A stretch of DNA of 64,000 nucleotides from Planctomycetota bacterium (GCA_002683825.1 NYUD01000090.1:124001-188000), one strand, 5' to 3'; positions 17,730-27,912 are shown, counted from the stretch's first letter. The notes: generated from the sequence alone by a model not told the origin. Made by a program: numbers and translations.

Positions 17730-18383
17730 TCAGTCCCCGGGAGCGTGTACGACGATCTCCACCCGCCGGTTCTTCGCCCTGTCGGCCTTGCTCTTGTTCG
17801 AAGCCGCGGGAGCGTACTGGCCGTGCCCTGCGACGACGCATTGATCGTCGCTGATCCCGCACTCCTCGACGAGGAAGTGCAGAACGGCCATGGCCCGACC
17901 TACGCTCAAAGCGCGATTCGAATCCCAGCTGGACTTCTTGATGGGATCCGAATCCGTATGCCCTTCGATCCAGTAGTCGCCCGCACCGTGGTCGGCACGC
18001 AGCACCCCGGCCACGGTTTGCAGGGTCTTCTTGCCTTCCTTGGTCAACGTGGCCTTGCCCGAAGAAAAACTCACGGACGACTCGATCGAGATCACCAGGT
18101 TTCCATTCTGGCGGAAGACGTCGACCCCTCCGAGGGCATCGAGTTCGGGGTATTCCTCCCCGGACTCCGGCTGGCCAGTGATGACGACGTTGGCCTCGGC
18201 GAGCTGGGTCTCCCAGGAGTCCCTTTGGCGCACCAAGGAGGCGCGCTCGCTCTTGAGGTCGCTGACCTGTTCGCGGAGGTCGCGCAGCTCTTTCTGATAG
18301 CCCTTGAGGGTCGTCGGAGAAGCGCAGGCGCTGAAAAGGGGGAGGAGGGCGATAGAAGGGATGGCGATCTTGTGCGCGTTCAT
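17730..18383 (-). CDS. OmpA-family peptidoglycan-associated lipoprotein
   Basis: A 217-residue protein from the ATG at 18383, chosen because it exposes a signal peptide with lipobox LFSAC. The frame is open upstream to 18518, but that part overlaps pilD. A short coiled coil (KELRDLREQVSDLKSERASL) follows the anchor, then a C-terminal OmpA domain with SSGKATLTKEGKK, EGHTDSDPIKKS and RAKNRRVEIVV, which binds diaminopimelate in peptidoglycan. It probably tethers outer membrane or envelope structures to the wall. It sits 50 bp after pilD. Confidence 0.88.
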   Translation of the reverse strand: MNAHKIAIPSIALLPLFSACASPTTLKGYQKELRDLREQVSDLKSERASLVRQRDSWETQLAEANVVITGQPESGEEYPELDALGGVDVFRQNGNLVISIESSVSFSSGKATLTKEGKKTLQTVAGVLRADHGAGDYWIEGHTDSDPIKKSSWDSNRALSVGRAMAVLHFLVEECGISDDQCVVAGHGQYAPAASNKSKADRAKNRRVEIVVHAPGD

Positions 18384-18432
18384 GGGTCGTGGTTCGGTTC
18401 CGTCGGTGCTTGTCACTTGGCGTTTTGCCGGG

Positions 18433-19419
18433 TCAAAAGACGAATCGCTCGAGGAGCTGTACGACATCTTTCCAATCGACGAGGACGATTCCAACGCCCA
18501 GTGAGAGATACGGGCCAAACGGCAGATACCGACCCGCTATGCGAGCCGCCTGGAGGGTCCTGAGGGCGTTTTTTCTTGCTTTGCGAACCCGCGCCCGCAA
18601 GCGAATCAGACAAAAAAAACGGGCGATGTTCAGGACCCCGCTCACCGAGGCCAAGAGCGAGCCGATGAAGAGCGCCATCAGGACCCCACCCGGACCGATG
18701 AAACCTCCCGCAGCCGCGAGAAGCTTGACGTCACCGAGCCCCATCGCGTCTCGACCGAAGAGCTTCTTGCCCAGCCAGCCGATCCACAGGAGGACCCCTC
18801 CCCCCGCGGCCATACCGGTCAGGGAGGCCAGAAACGCCCCACCCGCGTCGACAGTCCCTCCCTCGGCCGGGGTGGAGAGCTGGCTCGCAATCCACGTCTC
18901 TGCGTGAATCTCGGGCAGCAGGAACGAGAGCAGGGGCGCCACGACCATCCCCCCGATCGAGACCTCATCGGGAATCTCGAAACAGTCAAGATCCACGAAG
19001 GTCGCCACGATCAGACCGGAGAGGATCAGGACGTGGACCAGTGCCAGGGACACGCTGGGCGCCATCCAAGCCGCCAAGGCCCAGAGCGCCCCTGTGAGGA
19101 GCTCGACGAGCGGATAGCGGGCGGAGATCGTCCCCCTGCACGAGCGGCAGCGGGCGCCCTGGATCACCCAGGAGAGCACGGGGACGTTCTCGTACCAGGC
19201 GAGCTCGTGGGCGCACCTGGGACAGTGCGAGCGCAGGGGACGCCAGACGCTCATCCCCTCCTTGGGGAGGCGATAGATGGCGACATTGAGAAAGGAGCCG
19301 ACCACGAGCCCGAACACGCCGAAGAAGAGCGCTGCGACGAGAGGGGTGGCTTCGGTCTCGATGAGGGGAAAGGCGATCACGAGCGCCTGATTTCTAATCC
19401 ACGGGCCGGGGAAGTCCAA
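18433..19419 (-). CDS. pilD: Prepilin peptidase / N-methyltransferase PilD (GspO)
   Basis: An aspartyl membrane protease that cleaves prepilins after Gly and methylates the new N-terminus. The methylase-associated tetracysteine site is present (SHCPRC and RCRSC), preceded by the GSFLNVAIYRLP block. The catalytic Asp motifs are DLDCFEIPDE and MGLGDVKLLA. About eight hydrophobic segments are visible. An insertion of about 40 residues separates the two Asp regions (STPAEGGTVDAGG). The start is TTG at 19419, 31 bp after the giant lipoprotein 2 gene. The gene contains a run of eight T in its coding strand (18612-18619). Confidence 0.94.
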   Translation of the reverse strand: MDFPGPWIRNQALVIAFPLIETEATPLVAALFFGVFGLVVGSFLNVAIYRLPKEGMSVWRPLRSHCPRCAHELAWYENVPVLSWVIQGARCRSCRGTISARYPLVELLTGALWALAAWMAPSVSLALVHVLILSGLIVATFVDLDCFEIPDEVSIGGMVVAPLLSFLLPEIHAETWIASQLSTPAEGGTVDAGGAFLASLTGMAAGGGVLLWIGWLGKKLFGRDAMGLGDVKLLAAAGGFIGPGGVLMALFIGSLLASVSGVLNIARFFCLIRLRARVRKARKNALRTLQAARIAGRYLPFGPYLSLGVGIVLVDWKDVVQLLERFVF

Positions 19420-19450
19420 GAACTCCAGGGAAAGCTCCGGTCCTGTTCAC

Positions 19451-21364
19451 TTACCGCAGGCCCGAGTTCCGCGCCGGCTCGGACCAGCTGAGCGTGAGAC
19501 TATCGAGCCGCGGCGGGTTCCACGGCTCGTCAGGTGCCGGGCGCACCTCCAGGTCGACGCGGAAACAAACCTCGCGACAGTTGCCCAGGGACGTCAGGTT
19601 CGCCACGCGGCCAAAACTCTCGAGTACGCCGTCCCGAAGCCGTTTTCCGAAGAACCATACCTGCCAGTCCCCCTGTCCCTCTGAGCCTTCGAAGCTCGCC
19701 GATCCCCACGAACTGACGCCGCCCGGGATCCCGAAGAACTTCGATTGCACGCTGTAGCGCACGGGCGCGACCAGGAGGTTCTTGCGCGGCGGATCGATTC
19801 GCAATGGCAGGGGCTTCACCCCCTCGCGAAGGGGAAGCGCGGTGGAATTGTGGCTCTGCCATTTGTGGTCGGCCTGGACCGAGCCGTGCAAGCGGACTTC
19901 CCCTCCTGCGATCATGACCAGGGAACCTTCCACTTCGACCGTTCCAAAGACCTCGAGCTCTCCCCCGGCGATCAAGACGGTCCACGGCTCCCGAGAGTCT
20001 CGCGCGGCGGCTTTCAGCCAATCGGAGAGGGCCGGCCATTCCTCGGGGGGCCTTCTCGAAAGCCCTTGGAGCTCTTCGTTCGGCCGCACACCGGCGGCGT
20101 CGCGCTCCTCCGGGGGTCGTCCCCCATCGTTCTTGCGCGCCAGGCGGCCACGGATCACCAGGGTCCCCTGGGACCGCAGGAACACCCAGCCCCCGGCCCC
20201 CACCAGGTTGACGGTCGTGCCGTCAGGAACGCTGAGCCGGGAGGCATGTACGTCGAGATCCCGGGAGGAGAGATCGATCACGGCTCCCCCGTCCCCGACG
20301 GATCCGGACGCCCCGGGACGCGGTCTGCCCTGCCACCGGTGTGGCTTGCGCCCGAACTCGACGATCCCTTCGCTCCCGTCGCCGGCGACCCCGGGGTAGC
20401 GAATCGAAACCCCACCCGACGCCCCACCCCAACAGGCGGTGGCGTCGCTCTCCTCGGGGCGACCCGACCAAAACAGGTCCTTCTGGGTGAAATCGATGCG
20501 CCGCTGACCCAACTGATCGCGAACCCGCAGGGTGCGATGTTTCGGATGCCAGAGAGCCACCACCGGCGCGCCACCCAGGGTCTTCAAGCGGATGTCCCCA
20601 CCGTCTTCCCCCTCACAGACGAGCAGGTAGTCGCCGGGTTCCAGTGCCGAGCGCCCCCCCACTCCCGGGGCATCGCTGATGGGCCGCAACTCGATCACGG
20701 CGCGATCCCGCCGATTCTCGACGATCTCGACATCCAGCTCGATCTCCCGATACGCCTCGGTGCTCAAGTGGAAGTCTTCGGTGTGCAACGTAGAGGGATC
20801 GATCGCTTCCTTGACGGCCAAGCGGATGGGATCCAGCGTGCCCAGCTCGGAGCGATGTCCGTGCGCCTCGAAATCGAGGTCGAACCTCGGCTGACCTCCG
20901 GGAAAGCCAAGGAAGAGCGCTTCGCCCTCGCGCGGTGACGCGGTCTCGAACCAGAAGACCAGACTCTGGGAGAGAATCTCACCGGTGCTCGAGCGCAGGC
21001 CATCGACGCGGGGAAAACCGGCCAGGGAAACCTGATAGCGGGTCGCGGGCCGAAAGCCCCCGTCCGAAAGATCCCGGGCGGTCGGAAGGTCGGGAACGAA
21101 GATCACCATCTCCGGATCCTGGGTCAGGAACTCGCCCTGGACTTGCGTTCCGCCGAGGTCCGTGATCCTCACGGTCGAGTGATTGACCGAAGCCCGGTCG
21201 AGGGGTGCCGAAAAATGGAAGTAGAGCTCCTCGTTCAACCCGACCCCCTGACGTTCGGCCTCGCTGAAGCCCAGAAGCCAAAGGGGGGGCCCCTGTCCCC
21301 CTCCAGGTCCGCAGGACACCGGAAGGAGCAGGAGGATCCCGCCGCAGTAGATCCGCCGAAACAC
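19451..21364 (-). CDS. Giant Ig-like lipoprotein 2 (637 aa, shortest member)
   Basis: Signal peptide with lipobox LLPVSC. The N-terminal Ig-like module has the phrase RDLSDGGFRPATRYQVSLAG, nearly matching REDLSDAGLRPGG...YVLTVPG in the next gene, so the two are paralogues. A beta-rich central region (GTLVIRGRL, GELEVFGTVEVEGSLVMIAG) looks like a shortened solenoid without the long glycine runs. The C-terminus has a discoidin-like appearance (WQVWFFGKRL...LTLSW), but that is only an impression. The GTG start at 21364 is 11 bp after the giant lipoprotein 3 stop; pilD follows 31 bp later. Function unknown; probably a surface protein. Confidence 0.75.
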   Translation of the reverse strand: MFRRIYCGGILLLLPVSCGPGGGQGPPLWLLGFSEAERQGVGLNEELYFHFSAPLDRASVNHSTVRITDLGGTQVQGEFLTQDPEMVIFVPDLPTARDLSDGGFRPATRYQVSLAGFPRVDGLRSSTGEILSQSLVFWFETASPREGEALFLGFPGGQPRFDLDFEAHGHRSELGTLDPIRLAVKEAIDPSTLHTEDFHLSTEAYREIELDVEIVENRRDRAVIELRPISDAPGVGGRSALEPGDYLLVCEGEDGGDIRLKTLGGAPVVALWHPKHRTLRVRDQLGQRRIDFTQKDLFWSGRPEESDATACWGGASGGVSIRYPGVAGDGSEGIVEFGRKPHRWQGRPRPGASGSVGDGGAVIDLSSRDLDVHASRLSVPDGTTVNLVGAGGWVFLRSQGTLVIRGRLARKNDGGRPPEERDAAGVRPNEELQGLSRRPPEEWPALSDWLKAAARDSREPWTVLIAGGELEVFGTVEVEGSLVMIAGGEVRLHGSVQADHKWQSHNSTALPLREGVKPLPLRIDPPRKNLLVAPVRYSVQSKFFGIPGGVSSWGSASFEGSEGQGDWQVWFFGKRLRDGVLESFGRVANLTSLGNCREVCFRVDLEVRPAPDEPWNPPRLDSLTLSWSEPARNSGLR

Positions 21365-21375
21365 GGCGAGAGACC

Positions 21376-24300
21376 CTAGAACAGGTACGGAATGCGGAGG
21401 AAGTCCAGCGTGACCGGCTTGGTGTCCGCGTCCAGCGTGCCGCCGCCACCGGTGAGGTCGAACTCGACCTCGAAGCGGAAGAACTGTATCTCACCGGGCA
21501 TCGCCATGTTGGCCGTGTTGAACTGGGAGATGTCGCCGGTGAAGTCCACGACCGGATCGTCTTCGTCGGGGTTGCCCATCCCGTCGACGCGCGCGGCCTG
21601 GAAGCGAATGTTCACGAACGCTTCCGTCGGCAGGGCGTCCGGCTGGCCGTCGGTCACCACGCGGAAGAAGCGCGGGATCAGGAGGACCTGGATCGTGCCG
21701 CTCATCGCCGGAGTGAAGTCCAACAGGGTGGACATACCGTCCGGCTGGACCGCGACGTTGATGGTCAACACCTCGTCACTGGGGAAAGGATTACCCTCGT
21801 CGTAGGTGGCGGAGGTCACGACCGAATCCATGTGGTTGGCCGTGTTGCCTTCTTCCTGCAACCTCAGGATGAAATTCTTGAGCAGCGCGGGAGTGCGCAG
21901 GTAGATGTCGTTGGAAACGGAGTCCGTCTCCCCGAAAAGCAGGTTATTGAGCGCTGAACCTCGAAAGATCATCGCGAGTCCGCTGGACTGAATCGGAGCC
22001 GTCTCATCGTCGACGCTTATTGGGTCCCCATTAGGGGCAAGAAGTATGTTCGAGAGCTCGTCGACGACGCCGTCCGCAGGGTCTTCGTCTAGAACGCGAC
22101 CGTCGGAGCCGGTGCCTTGGAAGAGGAAACTCACGAGATCGGGGGTCATCATCGGGTCGTCGGGATCGACAGAGGCCCCACCCAGGGAAATCCACTTGGA
22201 TCGCGCCCGGGACCGTGCACCGAAGGTAGGAATCAGGATTTTGCCGATGGGCGACATGATGTTGTCGAGCGTCTCATCCACCGTGTTGCCCACGTCGAGC
22301 GTGGGGACCCGAATGTCGCTGGGGTTCGGCTCCGTTAAGTCACTGGTCCCCACGGGATCCAGTGCATTGGGAACGTGCAGCTGTATCACGCCGGCCCCGC
22401 CGCTACCGCCGAAGCTATTACAGGCCGGAATATCCGCCATCGGACCGACCACCTTGGGACCGCCGATGGCGGTGATGAAGTCACTCGAGGCGCTGTTGCT
22501 GTTGAAGAAGATGCGCGCTGCCGATTCTAAAATGATGTGTCCACCGGAGCCCGAGCCGCCGGTACCGCCGACGTGATCGAGGAACAACGTATTCTCGCCC
22601 GTCGCCCCCCTGCCGCCTTTGGCGAAAATCTCGCCAGACGGACCGAATTCGATCTCCCCGAGCGCACGGATGTGAACGGCACCGCCTCCGCCGCCACCCG
22701 GACCGCCTTTTTCGTCGCTGCCGGGGTTCCAGTTGGGGGCGGGAAAGACAGCGAAGGGGACGGCATCACCGCCGCCGCCACCGCCGTAGCCGGCGAGCAT
22801 GCGGGTGAGCTCGCCGCGCACGAGGGACTGGACTCCGCCCGTGAAAGGGACGCCAATAACGATCGGGCCGTCGGGCACCGCGAGCACCCCCAGGAAATCG
22901 TTGGTGTCGTCTTTGTCCACAAACGGGCCGGATCCGGGCTGTCCGCCCTTGGCGGGCGATTGCCCGGTCAAGGCGCCCCGCGACCCCGCATTCCCATCGT
23001 TACCGGCGTGATCAAAGCTATTGCAAGCCGTAGAAAGTGTGTCGTCAGCATTGGCGAAGCGCCCGCCTCCGCCACCGCCGGGCCGACGCGCGTCCTTGCC
23101 ATCGCCCTTCGGCGCGTAGCCACTCTCACCACCCAATCCGCCGGCGTTCAATATGCCGAAGGGCCCCTGGCCGACGCCGCCACGCGGCGTCGAGTTGGTG
23201 ATCACCGCGCTGGCGTTACCGCCGCGCCCGCCACCGGCGACCCCGCTTCCACCAACCTCTACCTGATTGCCCGTGTTGAGCGTCGCCACATTCCGCGCGT
23301 TGAAGCCGCTGACCTCGAGACGGCCACTGATTTCAACCGTTCCGGTCGCGAAAACCTGGAAGGCGTTGGGGCCCTGTACCCGAATCTCACCGCCTTCCTC
23401 GATGACCAGATTGCGTACGTCGACGATCCCGTTGACCGCGTTCTGCTGGGTTTCAGGATTTCCATCGGGACCGCCGATGATGACGGTGGCGGTCGTGTCG
23501 AAGAAGAAGATCTCGCCGGACCCCACGTGCCAATCGAAGTTACTTCCCGGACCCCCCGTACCCTGGAAATCGAATGCTGCGGAAAGACGACCCTCACTCC
23601 AGTCGGCGGCGGGAACGTCGAAGGCCGCGTCGAGATCCTGCAGCGAATCGGGATCGGTACCCCCAAACAGAAAGCCCTCGAAGATCTCGTCGCTGACCTC
23701 GTCCTCGGGTTGGACGGGGGGCGAGAACAGGATCTCGTCGGTCATCGCCACATCGGCAAAGTTGTCGATGTTCAGGTTGTTGGTCTGGCCGGTCAGATCC
23801 TCGAACCCGGGGCGCACGACCGCCCGCAAGAGGCTATTGGCGGGGAGCACACCGATCGGCTCGAGCCGTACGCGGGCCCCCGCTGAGGTGCAGTTCTGAA
23901 CCAGCTCGACGCGAGTCTCCAGAGAAATCCAGACACCACCCGCATCCTGGTACTGCAGGCTAAGCAAATCAGGGGTCAGGTTGGACCCGGCGGGGTTTAC
24001 GGGTTGGTTGAACTCGATCACGACCGCAACCTGCGTCGTGGCGTCGCTGTAGAGGTTCAACGGCACCCGAAAGTCCGGGGCCGAAAGGACCAGGGTTTGG
24101 TCGGGTCTGCGCTCGAAGTACACGCGGTTGTTAGGATCGCCGCCGAATTCAATGTAGGTGGCGTCCATATCCGAGGAATTGAGGCTTCGGACCAAGGGCA
24201 CCGGCGGGCCGAGCGTGGTATCGAAGAACGCATCGTCCGGAGTGACCTCCACCGGCGTACGGAAGTGGCGGATCTGCGTGATATTCAGCAGATCGTTGGC

Positions 24301-24711
24301 CGTCGACCGAACCGTGTTGACCGAATTGCTGCTTGCCCCGGGGACCGTGAGCACGTACTGGACGCCGCCGGGCCGCAGGCCCGCGTCCGAAAGATCCTCT
24401 CGGGTCGGGCAGTTGGGCTGAAACAGCACCGTATCCGGCTCGCTGGGACGCATGAAGAACGTTCCCGTCGCCGGTTCGCCCGAGGTCGTCTGAATGTTGA
24501 TCGTGTTGTTGCTGACCGTCGAGAAATCCACGTCTTCGCTGAAGGTGAATCGAATCTCCTGGTTGATCTTCCAGACCGCGTTTTCTTGGACGGAGATTAT
24601 GACCAGTTGGAAGCCGATGCCTGGGTCTTCGCTGCTACCGCTTCCGGAAGAGCAGGAAGCCAACAGACCGATGGTCAAGAAGCCGAAAAGGGGGACCGGG
24701 TGAAATCGCAT
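21376..24711 (-). CDS. Giant Ig-like/glycine-rich lipoprotein 3 (1111 aa)
   Basis: Signal peptide with lipobox LLASC and a Ser/Gly linker. The N-terminal third has SbsA-like Ig modules (INQEIRFTFSEDVD, TQVAVVIEFNQPVNP). The middle carries the same solenoid-like units as lipoprotein 1: VRNLVIEEGGEIRVQGP, GGGGGGAVHIRALGE and GSGSGGHIILESAAR, separated by long Gly/Asn/Asp loops. The C-terminal third is beta-rich (VEFDLTGGGGTLDADTK) and may be another sandwich domain. The pI should be strongly acidic. Cargo or partner of the adjacent PilD-dependent machinery is a reasonable but untested idea. Confidence 0.78.
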   Translation of the reverse strand: MRFHPVPLFGFLTIGLLASCSSGSGSSEDPGIGFQLVIISVQENAVWKINQEIRFTFSEDVDFSTVSNNTINIQTTSGEPATGTFFMRPSEPDTVLFQPNCPTREDLSDAGLRPGGVQYVLTVPGASSNSVNTVRSTANDLLNITQIRHFRTPVEVTPDDAFFDTTLGPPVPLVRSLNSSDMDATYIEFGGDPNNRVYFERRPDQTLVLSAPDFRVPLNLYSDATTQVAVVIEFNQPVNPAGSNLTPDLLSLQYQDAGGVWISLETRVELVQNCTSAGARVRLEPIGVLPANSLLRAVVRPGFEDLTGQTNNLNIDNFADVAMTDEILFSPPVQPEDEVSDEIFEGFLFGGTDPDSLQDLDAAFDVPAADWSEGRLSAAFDFQGTGGPGSNFDWHVGSGEIFFFDTTATVIIGGPDGNPETQQNAVNGIVDVRNLVIEEGGEIRVQGPNAFQVFATGTVEISGRLEVSGFNARNVATLNTGNQVEVGGSGVAGGGRGGNASAVITNSTPRGGVGQGPFGILNAGGLGGESGYAPKGDGKDARRPGGGGGGRFANADDTLSTACNSFDHAGNDGNAGSRGALTGQSPAKGGQPGSGPFVDKDDTNDFLGVLAVPDGPIVIGVPFTGGVQSLVRGELTRMLAGYGGGGGGDAVPFAVFPAPNWNPGSDEKGGPGGGGGGAVHIRALGEIEFGPSGEIFAKGGRGATGENTLFLDHVGGTGGSGSGGHIILESAARIFFNSNSASSDFITAIGGPKVVGPMADIPACNSFGGSGGAGVIQLHVPNALDPVGTSDLTEPNPSDIRVPTLDVGNTVDETLDNIMSPIGKILIPTFGARSRARSKWISLGGASVDPDDPMMTPDLVSFLFQGTGSDGRVLDEDPADGVVDELSNILLAPNGDPISVDDETAPIQSSGLAMIFRGSALNNLLFGETDSVSNDIYLRTPALLKNFILRLQEEGNTANHMDSVVTSATYDEGNPFPSDEVLTINVAVQPDGMSTLLDFTPAMSGTIQVLLIPRFFRVVTDGQPDALPTEAFVNIRFQAARVDGMGNPDEDDPVVDFTGDISQFNTANMAMPGEIQFFRFEVEFDLTGGGGTLDADTKPVTLDFLRIPYLF

Positions 24712-24771
24712 GCTTGAGGACGGGCCGGATTTGGGGAGGTAGTGGGGCAGGGTTGACGATCCTGGCAGGTG

Positions 24772-27700
24772 CTAGAGACTGGGCATAAAAGCAAATCCGA
24801 GAGCGGACAGCTCGGGGTTGCGTCCGGTCTCAATGTTGTTCACGAAGCTGATTCGAACCTGGAAAAAACGAGACTGGTCAATGACGTTGATGTCATCGGT
24901 CCAGGTGCCGTCCGTACCGACGAAACTGATCTCGCCGATGAGAGAAATCTCGCCGTCGACAGCGGTGGAAAACATCTCGCCGTAGGGATTGAGTTGTCGA
25001 GCGTCGAAGGGGGCATTGTCGTCGTCGCCATCCGAGAGGCTGATGTTCGCCGCTCCTCGATACTCGAGGATCACATCGGTTCCGGGAGGCCTATCCGACC
25101 CCCCCGGTAGCACGACTGGCGTGAAAAAATCCGCCGCGGGTAATTCCGTGTTGATCCAGGCGGTGTGCACGCGGCTGATTCGGCTGACGATGTCCAGCTG
25201 GCCGATGTAGACCGAGTTGTCATCGGCCCTACGCGTGCGCTTTCCGGGAGGGTTCGAGTTCGGGTTGAAGCCGCCCTTGGGGGTGAGTTCTGTATCGGGA
25301 TCGACGCGAACGGCTTCCGAACTCGTGTTGAAGCCACCTGTCGAGTAGGCCCGGAAAGCGGGAAGGGCCGAGGAATTGATTGCGAGCGAAATATCCAGCG
25401 CGTTGAGTCCGAACCCCTGATCGGAGGGGAACATGCGGTACTCCACGAGCAGTGGCAACCCGAAGGAGGGCACCTGGTTCGCGGAAGCGATGCGGCCCGG
25501 ATCAGGGTCTTCGAGGGCCAGCGGCTGGCCGACTTCCCGGTCCAGGGGAATACCGACACCGCCGGGACCGGCCTTCGAGAGAACCGCCGTATCCCTCCAG
25601 GTGTAGGTCACGGGCTCGAGCTGGGGATCGCGGTTCAACGGGTAGGGCATCATGACGACGCCGGAGGACGACAGGAACAGGTCGGTCGAGTCCACGCGGT
25701 AGCCGAGGACCCGTGGGTGCACGACCTTCTGGGGCGACAGGGGGTCGATCAGGATGTTGTCCGTGAAGAGGTTGTTCCGACCCCGAAGGCCTGAATTTTC
25801 GTGCTTCGGGAGCAGGTTCCCATCGACGTCTTCGTCGGGCAGGCGTCTCGAGTGGGCGAGGGCAATCTCGAACTCTTCGAAGAAGTCGGAGATGACCTGA
25901 CCGCCGATCGGTGCCCAGCTCAAACCGAGCACATCTACGTTGTAGTGCGTCTCGTCCTGGACCTGCCACCCGAATTCGACGTAGCGCCACACGGCCTGTA
26001 GCTTGCTGCCCAGGGGCGACAGGGGGGTCTGCACGCCCGGCGGGAAGGGGACCATGATCGAAGGAACCGGGTGGGAGCGGTCAGCCGGCACGGCCGTGAA
26101 CGTAACCGGGCGGGGCGTGATGACTCCCCGCTCGAAATTGAAGAAGAGCTGGCCGCGCAGATCGTCGTGACCGAACGGCGCCACCTCGTCCGTCGACTGG
26201 AAGCGCATGACAACACCGGCGTTGTTGACCGACGGCTCGTCGGAATCCAGGTTGAAGTCGACGAAGGGCAACGCCGTCTCAAGGGAGTTGCCGGCGAGGT
26301 CGGTGACACCCTCCAGACGCACGGTGTAGGCGTCGCCGGAACCCTCCTGATGTTGCAGTGGAAGCTGAGGCGAGAGGGTAAAAACCCGCAGGTCTTCGGA
26401 TGCGTTGACGCGGCCGACGACGATGTTCCCCGAGCCTGCGGGCAAGGAGGAGTTGCCACGCACGAGCATGAAGCTCTGGAACGGGGTCAGCGACTTCGGC
26501 TGCATGGGTTCGCTGAAGCGAACCTGTACCCGAGCTTCTGTGGAGACGCCTGCGGCCGGGAAGGACAGGGGCTGGGGCAAGAAGTTGAGCCAACAGCCGA
26601 GGGGGACCGGCGCGCTGAGCGACAAGGTCGAGAGAAACAGCCCCGGAGCCAGCAGTTCGAAAGGACTGGCGATCCGGTCCTCGAGGATCGAACGCACCGA
26701 AACCGAGACCAGCTCGCCTGCCCCGTTCGGGGATGAAGTGTCTTCACGAACCTCGAGGAAAATGCGTTCGCCGACCTGGATGACGTCTCCGATACGGACC
26801 GCCGATTGACAGATCGTCGCGAACCTCATCGCGATCAAAAAATCGAACCCGGGGAGTCCGGCGGGGTCTTCCTCAGCGTTGAGAATCTGCATCGGCCAGG
26901 CGCCGAGCACCTGGGGTTCGTTGAGGTCGAGTACAAACCCACCGTTGAGGTCCGAGACGTTGCCGGAGCGCATGGCCCGCACCACGTCCCCGGTGACGCT
27001 AAAGGGATCCGTCGGCTCGCCGACCTCGGCGCCCAAGGAAAAACCCGAAAGGGACTCGAGAACCGTGAATTGACCGCTGCCGAAATCCACCCGGACCGGA
27101 ATACGGACGGAGACGTTCGGTTGGACTTCGTTCTCGACACTGGCCGGTAGACCGATCGAGTTCAACGCGAGCGAGACCTGGGCACTCGCCGCCTCGGCCT
27201 CGGAGACGGTCAGGTCGACCAGCACGCGGGTGGAGTGGAAACGGTCGCCCACCACGCCGCCGTGGCCGCGGTCGAAGAAGACGCGACCCATGAAGGGTGT
27301 CTCGGGCGGATAGCCCGTCTTGACGATCACGTTCGAAGCCAGGTTGCTCTCCGCCTCGGCGTCATCCTGCAGGAGGTCGTTGAAGCGAAGTACCAACGTG
27401 GCGTTGCGCGCCACAAAGGAAAAGGGAGGCGACGAACTGCCGTTGTCGTTGCGAGGTGCAATGGGTGACAGGGGCTCGGAAGCTTCGGTCACGAGCGCAT
27501 CGAAACCGGCGCGATCCGACTCGCGCGAACGCATGATGACAAGGCGCGTCTTCTGGGTGACCGGGTTGGTCACGAGGCGGAAGTTGGTCCCGTCGGGAAA
27601 CAGATTCTCACGTATAACGAAATCGCGATACACCGGCTGGGAGCCGACCTCGCCGTTCCCATCGAGGTCGTAGACATCGACCAGAAGTCCCCAGAACGTC

Positions 27701-27912
27701 TCGACCAGTCGCAACTCGGTGGTGGTGCCACCCAGGTGGGGATCCACGACGAACGGTCCCGACGAACCGGAACCACTGTCCCCCACGTCGTCGTTCGGCC
27801 CGGAAATCGGTCCCCCACCGCAGCCGGCCATGACGAGGGGCGCGACCAGGAGAAGAAATCCGCCGGCCCGTGAAGGGGGCGTCCTAGGTGTGCGACGGGA
27901 GGTTGCTTTCAT
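24772..27912 (-). CDS. Giant Ig-like lipoprotein 4 (1046 aa, subfamily B)
   Basis: I start at the ATG at 27912 (MKATSRRTP), which gives a basic signal peptide ending in lipobox VMAGC. The protein lacks glycine runs; it belongs with lipoprotein 5 to a second subfamily. Shared blocks are LRLVETFWG, TNPVTQKTRLVIM, PFSFVARNATLVLRFND, SPLGSKLQAVWRYVEFGWQ and QVPSFGLPLLVEYRMFPSD. Several SbsA-like Ig modules (VRIPVRVDFGSGQF, ARVQVRFSEPMQP, YTVRLEGVTDLAGN) are visible. Function unknown; probably an extracellular adhesive or structural lipoprotein. It appears to head an operon with lipoproteins 3 and 2 and pilD (gaps of 60, 11 and 31 bp). Confidence 0.78.
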   Translation of the reverse strand: MKATSRRTPRTPPSRAGGFLLLVAPLVMAGCGGGPISGPNDDVGDSGSGSSGPFVVDPHLGGTTTELRLVETFWGLLVDVYDLDGNGEVGSQPVYRDFVIRENLFPDGTNFRLVTNPVTQKTRLVIMRSRESDRAGFDALVTEASEPLSPIAPRNDNGSSSPPFSFVARNATLVLRFNDLLQDDAEAESNLASNVIVKTGYPPETPFMGRVFFDRGHGGVVGDRFHSTRVLVDLTVSEAEAASAQVSLALNSIGLPASVENEVQPNVSVRIPVRVDFGSGQFTVLESLSGFSLGAEVGEPTDPFSVTGDVVRAMRSGNVSDLNGGFVLDLNEPQVLGAWPMQILNAEEDPAGLPGFDFLIAMRFATICQSAVRIGDVIQVGERIFLEVREDTSSPNGAGELVSVSVRSILEDRIASPFELLAPGLFLSTLSLSAPVPLGCWLNFLPQPLSFPAAGVSTEARVQVRFSEPMQPKSLTPFQSFMLVRGNSSLPAGSGNIVVGRVNASEDLRVFTLSPQLPLQHQEGSGDAYTVRLEGVTDLAGNSLETALPFVDFNLDSDEPSVNNAGVVMRFQSTDEVAPFGHDDLRGQLFFNFERGVITPRPVTFTAVPADRSHPVPSIMVPFPPGVQTPLSPLGSKLQAVWRYVEFGWQVQDETHYNVDVLGLSWAPIGGQVISDFFEEFEIALAHSRRLPDEDVDGNLLPKHENSGLRGRNNLFTDNILIDPLSPQKVVHPRVLGYRVDSTDLFLSSSGVVMMPYPLNRDPQLEPVTYTWRDTAVLSKAGPGGVGIPLDREVGQPLALEDPDPGRIASANQVPSFGLPLLVEYRMFPSDQGFGLNALDISLAINSSALPAFRAYSTGGFNTSSEAVRVDPDTELTPKGGFNPNSNPPGKRTRRADDNSVYIGQLDIVSRISRVHTAWINTELPAADFFTPVVLPGGSDRPPGTDVILEYRGAANISLSDGDDDNAPFDARQLNPYGEMFSTAVDGEISLIGEISFVGTDGTWTDDINVIDQSRFFQVRISFVNNIETGRNPELSALGFAFMPSL

